From: Warburgia ugandensis | Lineage: Eukaryota > Streptophyta > Magnoliopsida > Canellales > Canellaceae | Length of the DNA stretch: 64,000 nucleotides | Assembly: GCA_035236585.1 (NCBI GenBank) | Contig: CP141132.1 | Span: forward strand, 21,117,945 to 21,181,944 | Direction of reading: 5' to 3' | Shown here: in pieces, positions 1 through 10,559 of the stretch | Numbering within the stretch: position 1 is the first letter of the stretch | Layout of the letters: each line of letters begins with the position of its first letter | The notes under the pieces: model-generated | Databases searched by the model: none | The model's input: the letters and a program-made list of their open reading frames with translations, nothing else | What the model was told of the DNA's origin: nothing | Translations under genes and position numbers: made by a program

Positions 1-688
1 AACAATGGTTTATATTCAAAACAAAAAGTACCATATGGTCACACACCAATTACGATGATTTTTGGAGTAGGAGACATTCAAAGCCAAAGCAATTAGATGA
101 ACTAGGTAGGTCATCTACAAGTAGACCCAATCATGCAAAAATTTAGAGCACTCTGACTCCAACACACTTATGAGTGCTTTGGTTTAGCTTTCCTCCCAAA
201 CGAAGTGGGTGAACATGCACCAAGCATTGTTATCTATATGTTAGTAACTTCTTTATTTGTGGTGATGATAAAGACACTTTTTAGACTTTAGATTCATCTG
301 ATCCATGTGAATTTTGATGTATTGCACATCTATAGTTGGATAAATCTTTTGAATGGATTAGATCAACCAAATGAGTCCTTTCATGCAGAAGATGTGGCGC
401 TACAAGAAAACAAACCACGTGATCGCACGCCACGATGGCATTCCAGGGGCTGTTAGAGTCTACTCTACTAAGCCTTGGCCTTAAGATAGATAATGCATCC
501 AGGAGATAAAGACCTCTGGTCATACCTCTCCCGCCTCTCTATCCTCTGTAAAAAGACATTGAGGCGCTTCTTCTCTAAACAAACACTACTAGACCGAAAC
601 ACTTCTCTGGACATAACCATCCGCTTCCATTTCCTGTAACCTCATCTCGTTTTTTCCTCACTCCCGCCTTTTGATAAAGAAACCCCTC
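1..688. other. Upstream flank and probable 5' UTR/promoter of the SWIB gene
   Basis: No coding region or repeat recognised. The last ~150 bases (about 540-688) are pyrimidine-rich with many CT runs, as is common in plant 5' UTRs, and contain no ATG in the frame of the gene before 689. I could not assign a TATA box or transcription start. The short open frames here (for example 281-523 on the minus strand) resemble nothing known. Confidence 0.4.
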
Positions 689-967
689 ATGGCTATCTCT
701 CTGCCATGTTCTGCCCCCATTTTCACCTGCGGGGCACCGGCTATTCCCAAGTCCTCAACTGTCCGACTTGCTCCGGCTAACTTGCAGATGATGAGGGTTT
801 CCTGCACTACTTCAAAACCCTCTACAACTGGAAACAGACAGCCCCGAGGAATCACAAAGCCTAGGCCCATTTCTCCTGCAATGCAGGAACTGTTGGGAGT
901 TCCGGAGATTCCTAGAACTCAGGCCCTCAAGCAGATTTGGGCATACATCAAGGAGCACAATCTTCAG
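689..967 (+). CDS. SWIB/MDM2-domain protein, exon 1 (N-terminal 93 residues)
   Basis: Exon 1 encodes residues 1-93 of a small plant SWIB/MDM2-domain protein. Residues 1 to ~45 are rich in Ser, Thr, Ala and Pro with basic residues and almost no acidic ones, which looks like a chloroplast transit peptide. From residue ~53 it reads RGITKPRPISPAMQELLG and then IPRTQALKQIWAYIKEHNLQ, the first half of a SWIB domain. Plant genes of this family commonly break at this HNLQ/DPENK point. The start is the first ATG in frame (context CTCATGGC); the frame stays open upstream but without another ATG. The exon ends CAG|GTGATT at 967/968, phase 0. The frame can be read on to 1057, but that tail is intron. Proteins of this family are chloroplast, mitochondrial or nuclear; some bind plastid nucleoid DNA. 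The targeting here is inferred from composition only. Confidence 0.9.
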
Positions 968-1846
968 GTGATTATAAAAGTATCGGATGCGCTTTTCTGT
1001 GTTCTTTGGTTTTCTTTTTTATTTCTTACTGCCTATACATGCTTATTAGTGTTTTGACTGCGAGGGTTCATTCTTTTAGTCTCCTTAATAGAAGTAAAAA
1101 GTGTCCCATGTGTTTCTTGATTTTCTTTTCAGGGTCTCTCTCTTTTTTTTTCAATGCTTGATATGCTTGTTACTGGTTAAATGAAATTTTATAATGGTAT
1201 GTTAGATTGTTTGGAGTAATGGGTATGTGCTTATTAGTTTGATTGTCGTCTGTATACTAGCTTTCTGGTTTTGTAGAAAAAGTTCCTAAATTACACATAA
1301 ATTTTTGGGTTTTTTGCAAATTTGCCATTACTTTATGGTGTTTTTGTTCAAAAACCCAACATTTTTACCATTTTGCCAATTTTCCATTCCGTTACTGTTC
1401 CATCCACATTTACCATCAATTTTTTTTTAAATTTCATTTTTAGCCCCTTCGTTTTCTGCCTGTGTTTAATGGAGTTGAAGACGACTACTGCGTCATTGGT
1501 CATCATCTTTCACTGTGCACGACGAAAACCACGCGTGCCCTAGGGGTGGGGGTAAATGGGTACCGGTGTTTGGTAGTGTAGGCAGGAGGGGGGGGGGACT
1601 GGACACTGATGGGGGGCTTCACTTGCGTTATATGTGTCACATTTTCGGATCAACTTTGATGGGGAGGAAGACGGAAACACATTATTTTATTGTCATTAGC
1701 TCATTAATCCGTGTATTGGAGAGCAACTCTGCTCAGTGGGTCCACTTCAGTATGGTCCTCCTATGCTTTTAATGTGCCTCGTTCTCTTGCGTAGCAAGAA
1801 CTTGAGTATACATGTCATCTGTTGGTTTTCTAACTCATTGGTTCTA

Positions 1847-1889
1847 GAAAGGGCAGCCCTGGTGCACAAAGCTCCCATGAATCAATAGT
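1847..1889 (-). mobile_element. Au SINE, extreme 5' truncation (43 bp)
   Basis: The plus strand reads GAAAGGGCAGCCCTGGTGCA and on to a GCTCCCATG stretch, the reverse complement of the Au SINE 3' end. It lies between an imperfect 14-bp direct repeat at 1833-1846 and 1890-1903 (actcattggYtcta), a target site duplication. Only the last ~30 bases of the SINE are present, so reverse transcription stopped almost at once. The element is inert. Confidence 0.75.
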
Positions 1890-2718
1890 ACTCATTGGCT
1901 CTAATAACCTCAATTTCTTATTTTCTCTACTCAATGATCCCTTCTTTGACTCCCTTTGACTCGTTGCATTAGACATTATCAAACCGAACACGAGATGATG
2001 CTGATACATGAATTGGTTACTCCATGTATGCTTCTTTTGGAGTCCCTAAAACAACTGTGAATGTTTTGAAGCGGAGCATATTCCATTTTCTCTGAGCTAA
2101 GCATAGACCTTTTCTTTTGGAGTTGATTACTAATTTCATCTAACTTCAGATTTTATAGAATTTTATTTATAACTAAATGCTAAAATGATGATGAGTTGGT
2201 AACCTCTTCGGGTTAGTCACTCTCTGGCTGTATGCTACACAAGAAGGTGCTTTCTTTATTCTGTGGGCGACCATAGGTCCCTCTAGTTGCCTTTGGCTTC
2301 ATGTTGGTTTTATGAACCTAGCTCCTTGGTTGTTTAGTGTTCACCATGAAAAGCTAAGCCATGGACTTCACCTGATCTTAATGATGGAATATTTCATTTG
2401 TTCGATCAAAACCTTGCTGGTAGGTAATTAATTTTCTATAAGATTAGTGTTCCACCAAGAAATGCGATGGTCTTGTTTGTAATCTTCTCTTAGCTTGTAG
2501 GTGTTATCAGTAGGCTAGACCACAGTCAAAGTTTCATTGCTAGTTGTGACTTTTACAGTTTCTTCTATATATCTTCTATCTTTCCAGGTTTTCACAATCT
2601 TTTCTTAATCTATTACACCTTCTCTGAAATAAGAAACCATGATGAATGAGACTACAATGAAAAGGAATTGACAGCTATTGCATGAAATTTTTTGAAGAAG
2701 CTAACTAAGGAAGTATGC

Positions 2719-3090
2719 TCATAGGATGAGCGTCGCAGAAATGAGGATGTTGAGATGGATAAGTGGTAAGACAAGAAAGGATAGAATTAGAAATGAAAAT
2801 ATTAGAAGAAATCTAGGGGTAGCACCAATAGGTAACAACATGAGGGAGACTAAGATGGTTTGGACATGTCCAAAGGAGACTGAAAAGGCACCGTTTAGAA
2901 GGAGTGAGGCAATGCAAGTAGAAGGTTTTAAAAGGGCAAGGGGAAGGTCCAAAAGAACGTGGATAGAAGTGGTGAGGAAAGATTTAAAAACTTTTAGACT
3001 AAATGAAGCCATGGTACTTAATAGAGAGGAATGGAGGAATAAGATTCATGTGGCCGACCCCATAATTGGGATAAGGTCTTGATGATGATG
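2719..3090 (+). mobile_element. RTE-type LINE, 5'-truncated 3' end
   Basis: The sequence encodes the C-terminal end of an RTE-clade LINE protein (MSVAEMRMLRWISGKTRKDR, then GRSKRTWIEVVRKDLK), closely matching 30531-30845 of the large copy. It ends in a short GAT-repeat tail, the usual 3' end of plant RTE elements. It is flanked by a 16-bp target site duplication with one mismatch (2703-2718 and 3091-3106, aactaMggaagtatgc). Only ~372 bp are present, without endonuclease or reverse-transcriptase domains. Confidence 0.9.
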
Positions 3091-4283
3091 AACTACGGAA
3101 GTATGCCCTATTGCTGCACCACCAGCTATAAGAATGCAGCAAAGCCAAGAACATTGAATGTAAAACAAACAACTACTTGCATCACTAGTCATTTATGATG
3201 CTGCCTTGTTTGTAGTACTAGCTAGAATTTAAGGTAGAAGGTACATATTGAAACTTTGCAGAAAAACCTCAAACGGTATGCTTGATTAAGCCATTTTTAG
3301 GATTAGTGAGGTATGACCCAGTTCAGAAGTTGGATGAGTGGGGAGCATATTGACATGTGTGGAGAGGCAGTGGATATTTGTAGACGTACTGAAAAGTGTC
3401 TCGAAGAAAATTTATGTGCCTTGTCTTTTTTTGACTTGCAATGCAGCTATTGCTTTCCCTAATACTTTTTATGATTCTATTCTACATGGGTTCTAACTTT
3501 CCCTTTCATGTTAATAAATATAAGGTACGACTGGTGTTAATTGGTAGGACGCATCTTGTCATTTCTGTGTAATTTGCCGCTAGTTTTTATATTGTCTGTT
3601 TAACTTTCTTTTTGTTCTATAGGGCTATTGTGTAGCATGTGTTGCACTTGCTAAGATGTATGCATAGGGCCCCTTTTCCATTTGTCTACCTTTTCTTTCA
3701 AATTGCTTGTTTGACTATATTTTTGTTTTAGATGATTATGTTATGTCTGCATTGCACTGATATGAAATTTCTATTTCCATGTGTTGCATTTATTTAAAAC
3801 TTGGAGTTATGTCCCACACATCTGGTGCAATAGTATTCAAGGCTGCTGCTGCAGCTTCAGGGCCTCCCAACTGTGCTGTATATGGTTCTTGATTGGTTTC
3901 AGGCTGCTGGTAGTTTCTAGGAAGTTTGGAACCTGCCAACCTATGATTTGTGGATATGGATATGGGGAAACATAGACATTACATAGATACTGGCGTTTGG
4001 CACTGCAGCCCCTCAAAACTAGATATGGGGACACGGCAATTGCGTAATCAACCATTTCAAACTGAAAAAATTGTAACGATTTTAAATTATACAAAATTTC
4101 ACAACTAAGAATTTATATATGTAAACCATCATCATTGACGAATCATTACAAAATGCCATCACAAAAAGCAACACATTTGTTTGCAAAATGTGATATCGAT
4201 ATCATCATTTACATATCACTGCAAAAGCAACAAAAAGATCCAGTAATCTCAAAAGGTGATATCAACACTAACTTCTATCAGCA

Positions 4284-4980
4284 TTACTTATAATCATCAT
4301 CTTCACCTTCTACAAATGAGTCCTCATTTTGGATTATAGGTTCCATAATATAATTTGTAAGATATAGATTCTTTAGATGCAAATCTGGAAGGGCTTCCCA
4401 GTTTGACTTCTCACCTGCGACATCCCAACTTTGTGAGGGCCCTTCTTGATAGCTACTTTCCTTTTTTGTTAGGAGCCTTAGTTTACTATGAATATAAAGA
4501 TGGCCTTCTGCATGTTGTGATTTCAACCAATTGTCTTCGCATTCCAAATGCAAAAGAACCTAATGCAATTCCTCTCACAAGAAGAGGATGATGAAGGTTG
4601 ATTGAGTAACTTGCACCAATTAGAGTAAGTTTAGCTTCATACATTTAAATCAATAGACTTAAAATTAACCACTTTGATGAAAATGAGATCCATACCTATC
4701 TGCTAGTTGTGCAAGCATGGGTACAGTTGAACTATGATAGCTCACCATGTCCTTGCACCAACTGAATCTTTCTCATGCATAACTTCCCACTTCTCAATGT
4801 ATCCTAGAGGCTTTGCAAATTGGCCATATTTCTTGTTTGATCTTTCTGTTATCTTCACGAGATGGAAATGATCTCTTGAAAAACTTATTCTGCCCTTCTT
4901 GGTTGCCATTAGGAATCTAATTCTGTAACCCAAGACCTTCCATATTAGCCATATTAATAGAGATGTCAATAAGATAAAAC
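4284..4980 (-). pseudogene. hAT transposase C-terminal fragment, decayed
   Basis: On the minus strand, pieces in different frames match the hAT C-terminal dimerisation region: a YHSSTVPMLAQLAD segment near 4715-4745, after an intron-like gap LLNQPSSSSSCERNC near 4585-4625, then KLRLLTKKESSYQEGPSQSW near 4440-4490 and an acidic tail ending at 4284. Frames change at least twice, and Cys stands where hAT proteins usually have the Trp of CERNW. The part from 4742 to 4969 is open but I can match it only weakly. No terminal repeats were found. It is a different hAT lineage from the element at 10250-14435. Confidence 0.6.
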
Positions 4981-6758
4981 CTATGTCCCTTCTTTTTCCT
5001 CATGAGCCCCATAATGAAGTAATTCAAACAGCTATAAGTTCATATGGGCCTAGATTTTTGAAGATACAAACCATTCACTATATTGCCCTTGGCTTAGATG
5101 GGTTGTGCTCTAAAATTCTCATCCGTTGAGTGATTGTAGGAATTACCACTTCTAGTGTTAAAATGGATAGTGAAACTTTTTGCTGTCCATTTTTTAACTT
5201 AAGAAAAATAGAGGCTTAAATCATCCACTGAATGATAATTTTGAAGCATGATCCATCTAACAAGGAAACATGGTCAACGGTTTGGATCTTGGTAGATATG
5301 GGCGCACATGTAAGTTATAGCCATTCATACCATTTTTGTAGGGACTCATGAGAAAAAACAAGGGGCCATATATCACTAACCAAAACCCTATTGCTACAGT
5401 GATGTGCTGCAATACCTACTATCAAGTTGTCAAAACTCAAAATGTAGACACAATGTACCTTTCCCTAAAAGGAGTCGACAGGGCTTGAAGCAGGCCAGAA
5501 TGCTATTTAGCATGGAAATTTTAATATAAAAATATATTTTTAACTTTTTTTGTCATAAATAAGAAAAATCTAAAACTTGGCAAAAAGTGGTTGCGTCATG
5601 TGTGCAAAATGCAGACTTGCCCAAAATGCTTTGACTTGGCCGGCTTTGCTTTAGTGCGGTGCTTTTGGATACTATGCCTGCTAATGGTTTTTGCTTTTCA
5701 TTTGATTGTGTTAGTTGCAAATCATTGTGAGAGTTTATTGTGTTTTGAAAGTAGAGTAAAAGGCATTTACTTATTTGGTTAGTTGTGAAGTTATATCAAT
5801 TAATGGTCTATTTTATTGGGGGTCTTGCTTTAAAATTTCAAAGGCCTTTTTATTTGTTGCTTCTCTTGGAGTCTAGCTTGGGAACTCTAATAGTTAGGAA
5901 AAGGGAAGGATAAAAAGGGTAAGTAATAAATTTCAGATCTGGAAGGAACATGGTGATGCCAACTTCACACTTTTACTAGACACAAAAGTATGGAAGGGAG
6001 AAAGATTAAGGAAACTTAGAAGGTGGCCAAACAAAACAGGGGAAACTCACTAATATGCTTAAAAGACTAATGGTACATGAAACATTCGCATGTTCTATAG
6101 ATACAAAATAAATGTGAGGGAAACATAGAAGATGGCTGCATAAAACAAGGGAAAACTCACTAGTATAGTTTACATACTTGTAGTAGAGATAAATGGGAAT
6201 GTCTTCTCGAATTGGAAACACTAACATTCTTTTGATCTAACATTAGTATTGTGGTAGTAGGATGTGGTACTCTGATTTATATAGTTAACCAATGTCATTG
6301 CCTTGTTCTCTAGGCATTTAAATTTGGCACTAAATTGTGATTTGGGCAAATTATGTGAATCTTTAGTATGTATCTTCAAAATAGTTTGTAACTTCTGGAG
6401 TGATTTGCAAATTATTTAGATTTCTTAAAGTTCCAAATTCCAAATTAGCATATGAAGCTCTCCTGCATTTTCTTTTTTGACACTGCACAAACTTTTTGGC
6501 AAGATACACTTCTCTATCGCAAGATAAACTTCCCTGTATGAGCAATAGCCCTCCACTACAGTTGGGTAAGAGGGGCCGGTCACGGCTTCAAGGCGCTCAA
6601 TGTTTGGAGATATACATAAAAAACCCACTTGCCTACCAAGAACAAATTCAATGATTTTGTTTAGTGTCAGCACATGCCAAAGGATATAAACATGCAAAAT
6701 GTGGTAAGTTCTAGATTTGGTTATCCAAACTGGTCATATTCTGGAAGTTGTACATAGG
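4981..6758. other. Intronic sequence without recognised gene; one imperfect 110-bp duplication
   Basis: No coding match. About 5965-6215 contains two imperfect copies of a ~110-bp unit: the stretch running into gggaaactcactaatatg near 6040-6057 recurs near 6150-6167. The open frames at 5591-5782, 6006-6227 and 6363-6697 lack family features and are probably chance. Confidence 0.4.
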
Positions 6759-6911
6759 TCATCATCATCATCATCAAGGCCTTTTCCCAATTAGGGGTCG
6801 GCCACATGAATCTTATTTCTCCATTCCTCTGTATTAAGTACCAAGCCTTCATTTAGTCCCAAAGTTTTAAAATCTTTTCTCACCACTTCTATCCAAGTTC
6901 TTTTGGGCCTT

Positions 6912-9822
6912 TGTGACGACCTGGGTTTTCTCATGCATTTCTAAATGCAATATCTAATTTCTAAGGCGGGATGCGTCCCTATTTGAAAACCATTTTATAA
7001 AAACCATGCAATGCAGTGGAAAATCTTTAGTTTTAAACTCATTTTGAAAACCCCGAGTGTCATTTGCTTTCACACTAACCAAAGTAGTTTTTGAAAAACT
7101 TCAGAAATCATAAATGTTTTTCCCCAGGTCTATCCAGTCATAACACAGCCCAACTGTAAATAAATACAACTACATGTCCAAAGGGTAGAGAGTTTACTTA
7201 CATGTATAATTGTCTCCTATTTGATTCACTTGCTTGTAGTTCTAATATCTCCTGAGGCATCTTCTATTTGTGAATGGAACTATCCTGAAAAATGTTAAGG
7301 ATAAGGTGAGTATATACTATACTCAGTAGGAGTCTATCACTACTAGTTTTACAATGCATGCTATATTTAAAATCGTATGTTCTTTCAAACATGTGCATGT
7401 TCGAACAATCATGTTCAATATCGATATTAAAAATCACTGTCGAACCGAAATACTGATGACTTAAAGAATAACATAATCTAAGTCGAAAGTATCATATATA
7501 TCATAAACATAATGATATGCATAAGATGCTCAACTGAATCCAACTCATGGATATCTGGTAAGGTTAACCAACCTCATGTCATGCCATATGCAATGCAAAT
7601 AAATCCTCAAACCATAGGGTCCAACTATGCCTATGACCTCACCGTTGTGTGGTCCCTGGGTACCTGAGGACACAGGGTCATATGCCTCCACGGGACATAT
7701 GACACTTCGACCCAGTGCTGTGACACTAGTGGTAGCCCCCTGTACCACATGCAGTCGAAGCAGGGACGTTGCCCTTTTTGGGCGTGGTACCCATCCACCT
7801 AATAGTGGTAGAGGCTGGAGGCCAACCCAAACCTCTCGGCATAGCGCCCACGAGCTTATCAGCCCAAATCATATCAGATCAAACAAGCGAAAACCTCTTT
7901 TTCAAAACTTGTCCTCTTTGGGTCCCTCATAACTGCCTGGCCCTCACAACTGCCTACCCAGCGTCTCTTGGGCACTCCAGCGTCTTTTGGTAACCCTCAA
8001 GGACATGCAATCTTTTAAAAACTCACTGCTCACAAATCATGCAATATATGCATTTGTTTGCAAAACATATCTATGCATAATGTATATGCAATTATTTGCA
8101 AAACATATTTATGCCAAAACATATCTATGCATAAAGCATTTATCATATGTATGCTGAATTAAGTCATGCTAAACAAGTTATATAACTTATACTTAAAACA
8201 TGCATAAAACAATCATGGCTCTTTTAAAAAGTCTAGTAGCGATAGAGCACCTACCTCAAAGTCTCTTGGAGTCGCGTCCTTTATCACTTTAACCCGTCCC
8301 TGGGTCTCATTTATAAACTCCTGGGTATGAATGGATACAAGGAGTTACAAGGAGTCCTCATTAATTTCATTCTATTTAGACATTAGATCGCTAGATCTGC
8401 CTATTGGGTCCAAGGTCTTGCCTAATTCATTCGTCAGGCTAGATCCTATGGTGTGGATCTACTTTCAAATAGTTAGACTCTGTAATTTATCCTCTAATCC
8501 TAACTTTAAAGTCTCATTAGGTTCGCATGCCCCAGTTCCCAGGACACCCGTGTATCCTGGTTGAACCGCGACCGCCTTACGTGCGTGCGCGCCCGCCCAA
8601 AGGCTGTGCCAGGGACCACGTTTGCCACGCGTACATGCATGCTCAAGCGACGTGCTATGGCGCACATCATCGCACGAACGCACCTTGTAGCATGGCGCGT
8701 CTCAGCTCCCAGGGCACCCTGTGCACCTTGGTCGAGCCAGGACCCGTGCCCCATGTTGCGCGCGTACCTAAAGGCCGCACCTGGGACAGTGTACGCAAGC
8801 GCATATGCATGCCCAAGTAGCGCGCTTCAGCACGCGTCCCAGTCAACGTCCTGCAAATGCGTCTTCGACGCAAGCGGGCCGCGTCTTGGTGCCCAGGATG
8901 CCCCGCGCATCCTGGACGAGTCAAAAGCCTGCCACACGCTTGCGTGCGCGCGATGCTGGCCCCCAGGGGACAAGTCACTCGTGTGCATCACGGGGTGCAT
9001 CCCGTTGACAACTGGTTTTGGACGGGTTTCAGCGGAAACCCGTCTTCTCCGGTTTCCACAGCGTCTCCCCAGCCGGAAAACACCCAGATCCGGCGTGGAT
9101 CTGGGCAGGGAAGAAGCAAAACCAAATAGGAAGGGGTGGGGGGCTTACCTGGGTGGTCTGGGAGAGTACCCATCGCCGATGGGTGCGCCTATTCTTCACC
9201 CTGAAGCTCTTGCTCGCCGGAAACCGTGAAGAAGGGGAAAAACCCCAATGCCCAGATCGAAATAGAGGAGATGGGAAATGGGGAGACGGGAACGGAATGG
9301 CCGGCCTGACTAGGGCCTGGCCGTTGCCGGAAAATGCAAGGAGATGGGTTGAGACGGGTTTCCAATTTTGCCGGAAACCCCAATCTCAAACGGCTGGAAA
9401 AAACGCGATTTTGAAGAGGGGGGAAATGGGGTTTTTATAGAGGGGAGAAGGCGGTGCCCCTCAATGGCGATGCCCCCATTTCTCGTGGTGTATTCTTGAG
9501 AAATCGGGAAAAACGGGTTTCTGGAGGGGTCTAGAGGTTGAAGACGACAGGCGGTGCCGTTATCAAAACGGCCCCTGCATTTTTCTGTTTAATTTCCAGA
9601 ATACCCCTATCTTTAAATGGTTGTAACTTCTTCATACGAACTCCGTTTTAGGTGATTTTTGAGGCGTTGGATTCTATTTTTCGAGTAGAATCTAATGGTA
9701 CTAAGTTTCCTCACAAATTCCTTCGTTTACTATTTTAAATAAAGTGAAACATTTAACTTAGTTTATTTCCTATAGAATGTTCAATTTTCGTTAAAAATAG
9801 TGTAAATTGCTCGGGTATTACA
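6912..9822 (-). mobile_element. Solo LTR of a Ty3/Gypsy-type retrotransposon, 2911 bp, antisense
   Basis: The insert has TG...CA ends and a perfect 5-bp target duplication GCCTT (6907-6911 and 9823-9827), the length expected for LTR integrase. Read on the minus strand it begins TGTAATACCC and ends GGTCGTCACA, which is typical of plant Gypsy LTRs. A TATAAAA box on the minus strand at 9431-9437, followed by a C-rich leader, fits that orientation. I see no gag or pol and no internal copy of the ends, so it is best read as a solo LTR left by LTR-LTR recombination. Open frames inside it (for example 8561-9229) reflect GC richness, not genes. Confidence 0.85.
8527..9000. repeat. CpG-rich degenerate tandem repeat inside the solo LTR (about 3 x 175-180 bp)
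   Basis: The motif 'cccagg + short spacer + ccc + gcaTCCTGG-like' recurs at about 8533, 8708 and 8892, each followed by a similar GCG/CGC-rich stretch containing gcatgc. The unit length is about 175-182 bp. The block is strikingly rich in CG dinucleotides compared with the surrounding intron. Confidence 0.6.
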
Positions 9823-10559
9823 GCCTTCCTCTTGCCTTTTTAGAACCTTCTACTTACATTGCCTCACTCCTAACCGATGCCATTTTCGGTCTCCTTTGGA
9901 CATGTCCAAATCATCTAAAGTCTAATCTCCCTCATCTTGTTACCCATTGCTGCTAACCCTAAGTTTCTTCTAATATTTTCATTTCTAATTCTATCCAACT
10001 CATCCATCTCAATATCTTCATTTCCGCGACGCTCATCCTATGAATATGATGTTCTTTAACTACTAACACTCTGATCCATAGAGCATGGTCGGCCTTATGG
10101 CCATCCTATAGAATTTTCCTTTTAGTTTGAGTGGTACCCATCGATTACACAAAACACCAAATGTACATCTCCATTCGTTCTAACTTGTTTAGATTCTCTG
10201 GGTAATCTCCCTCTCAATCTCTCCACTCTTATAAATCATTGATCCTAAGCTATGTAGTTAAAGGCGCGAGGTGCACCGAGGCGCAAAGGGGTGTGCCTGG
10301 AGCCTGAGGCGCAAAATTATATTTTTTATAATTAAAAATTTAGCTAAAATGCTAAAAATTAGCTAAAATTCATTAATAAATTCTTAAAAAGCATTAAAAT
10401 ATAAAAACATAATTCTAATATGAAATATTATCTAAACATGTAATTTTTTATGAACAAAATAATATAAGCATAATCAATCAAATAAAATAACTTTTAAGAG
10501 TTTAAGAATTAATACTATTCACTTCAATCATCTCTAGAGAAATCTTCAGGCTCAGGGTT

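Noticed and set aside
671..688. TTG at 671 as a start codon for the SWIB gene
   Set aside because: Plant nuclear genes normally start at ATG. The ATG at 689 is in frame and gives a normal transit-peptide start.
968..1057. Continuation of the SWIB exon-1 frame to a stop at 1057
   Set aside because: After residue Gln-93 the sequence turns hydrophobic and unlike SWIB; GT at 968 and the matching second half at 18200 show it is intron.
3940..4060. gatatgggg/acacggcaattg text as a transposon terminal repeat next to the hAT fragment
   Set aside because: No inverted partner or 8-bp duplication could be found on the far side.
8561..9229. 222-residue open frame on the plus strand
   Set aside because: It lies wholly in the CpG-rich part of the antisense solo LTR, overlaps open frames in other frames and on the other strand, and has no family motif. 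The length is explained by high GC content.
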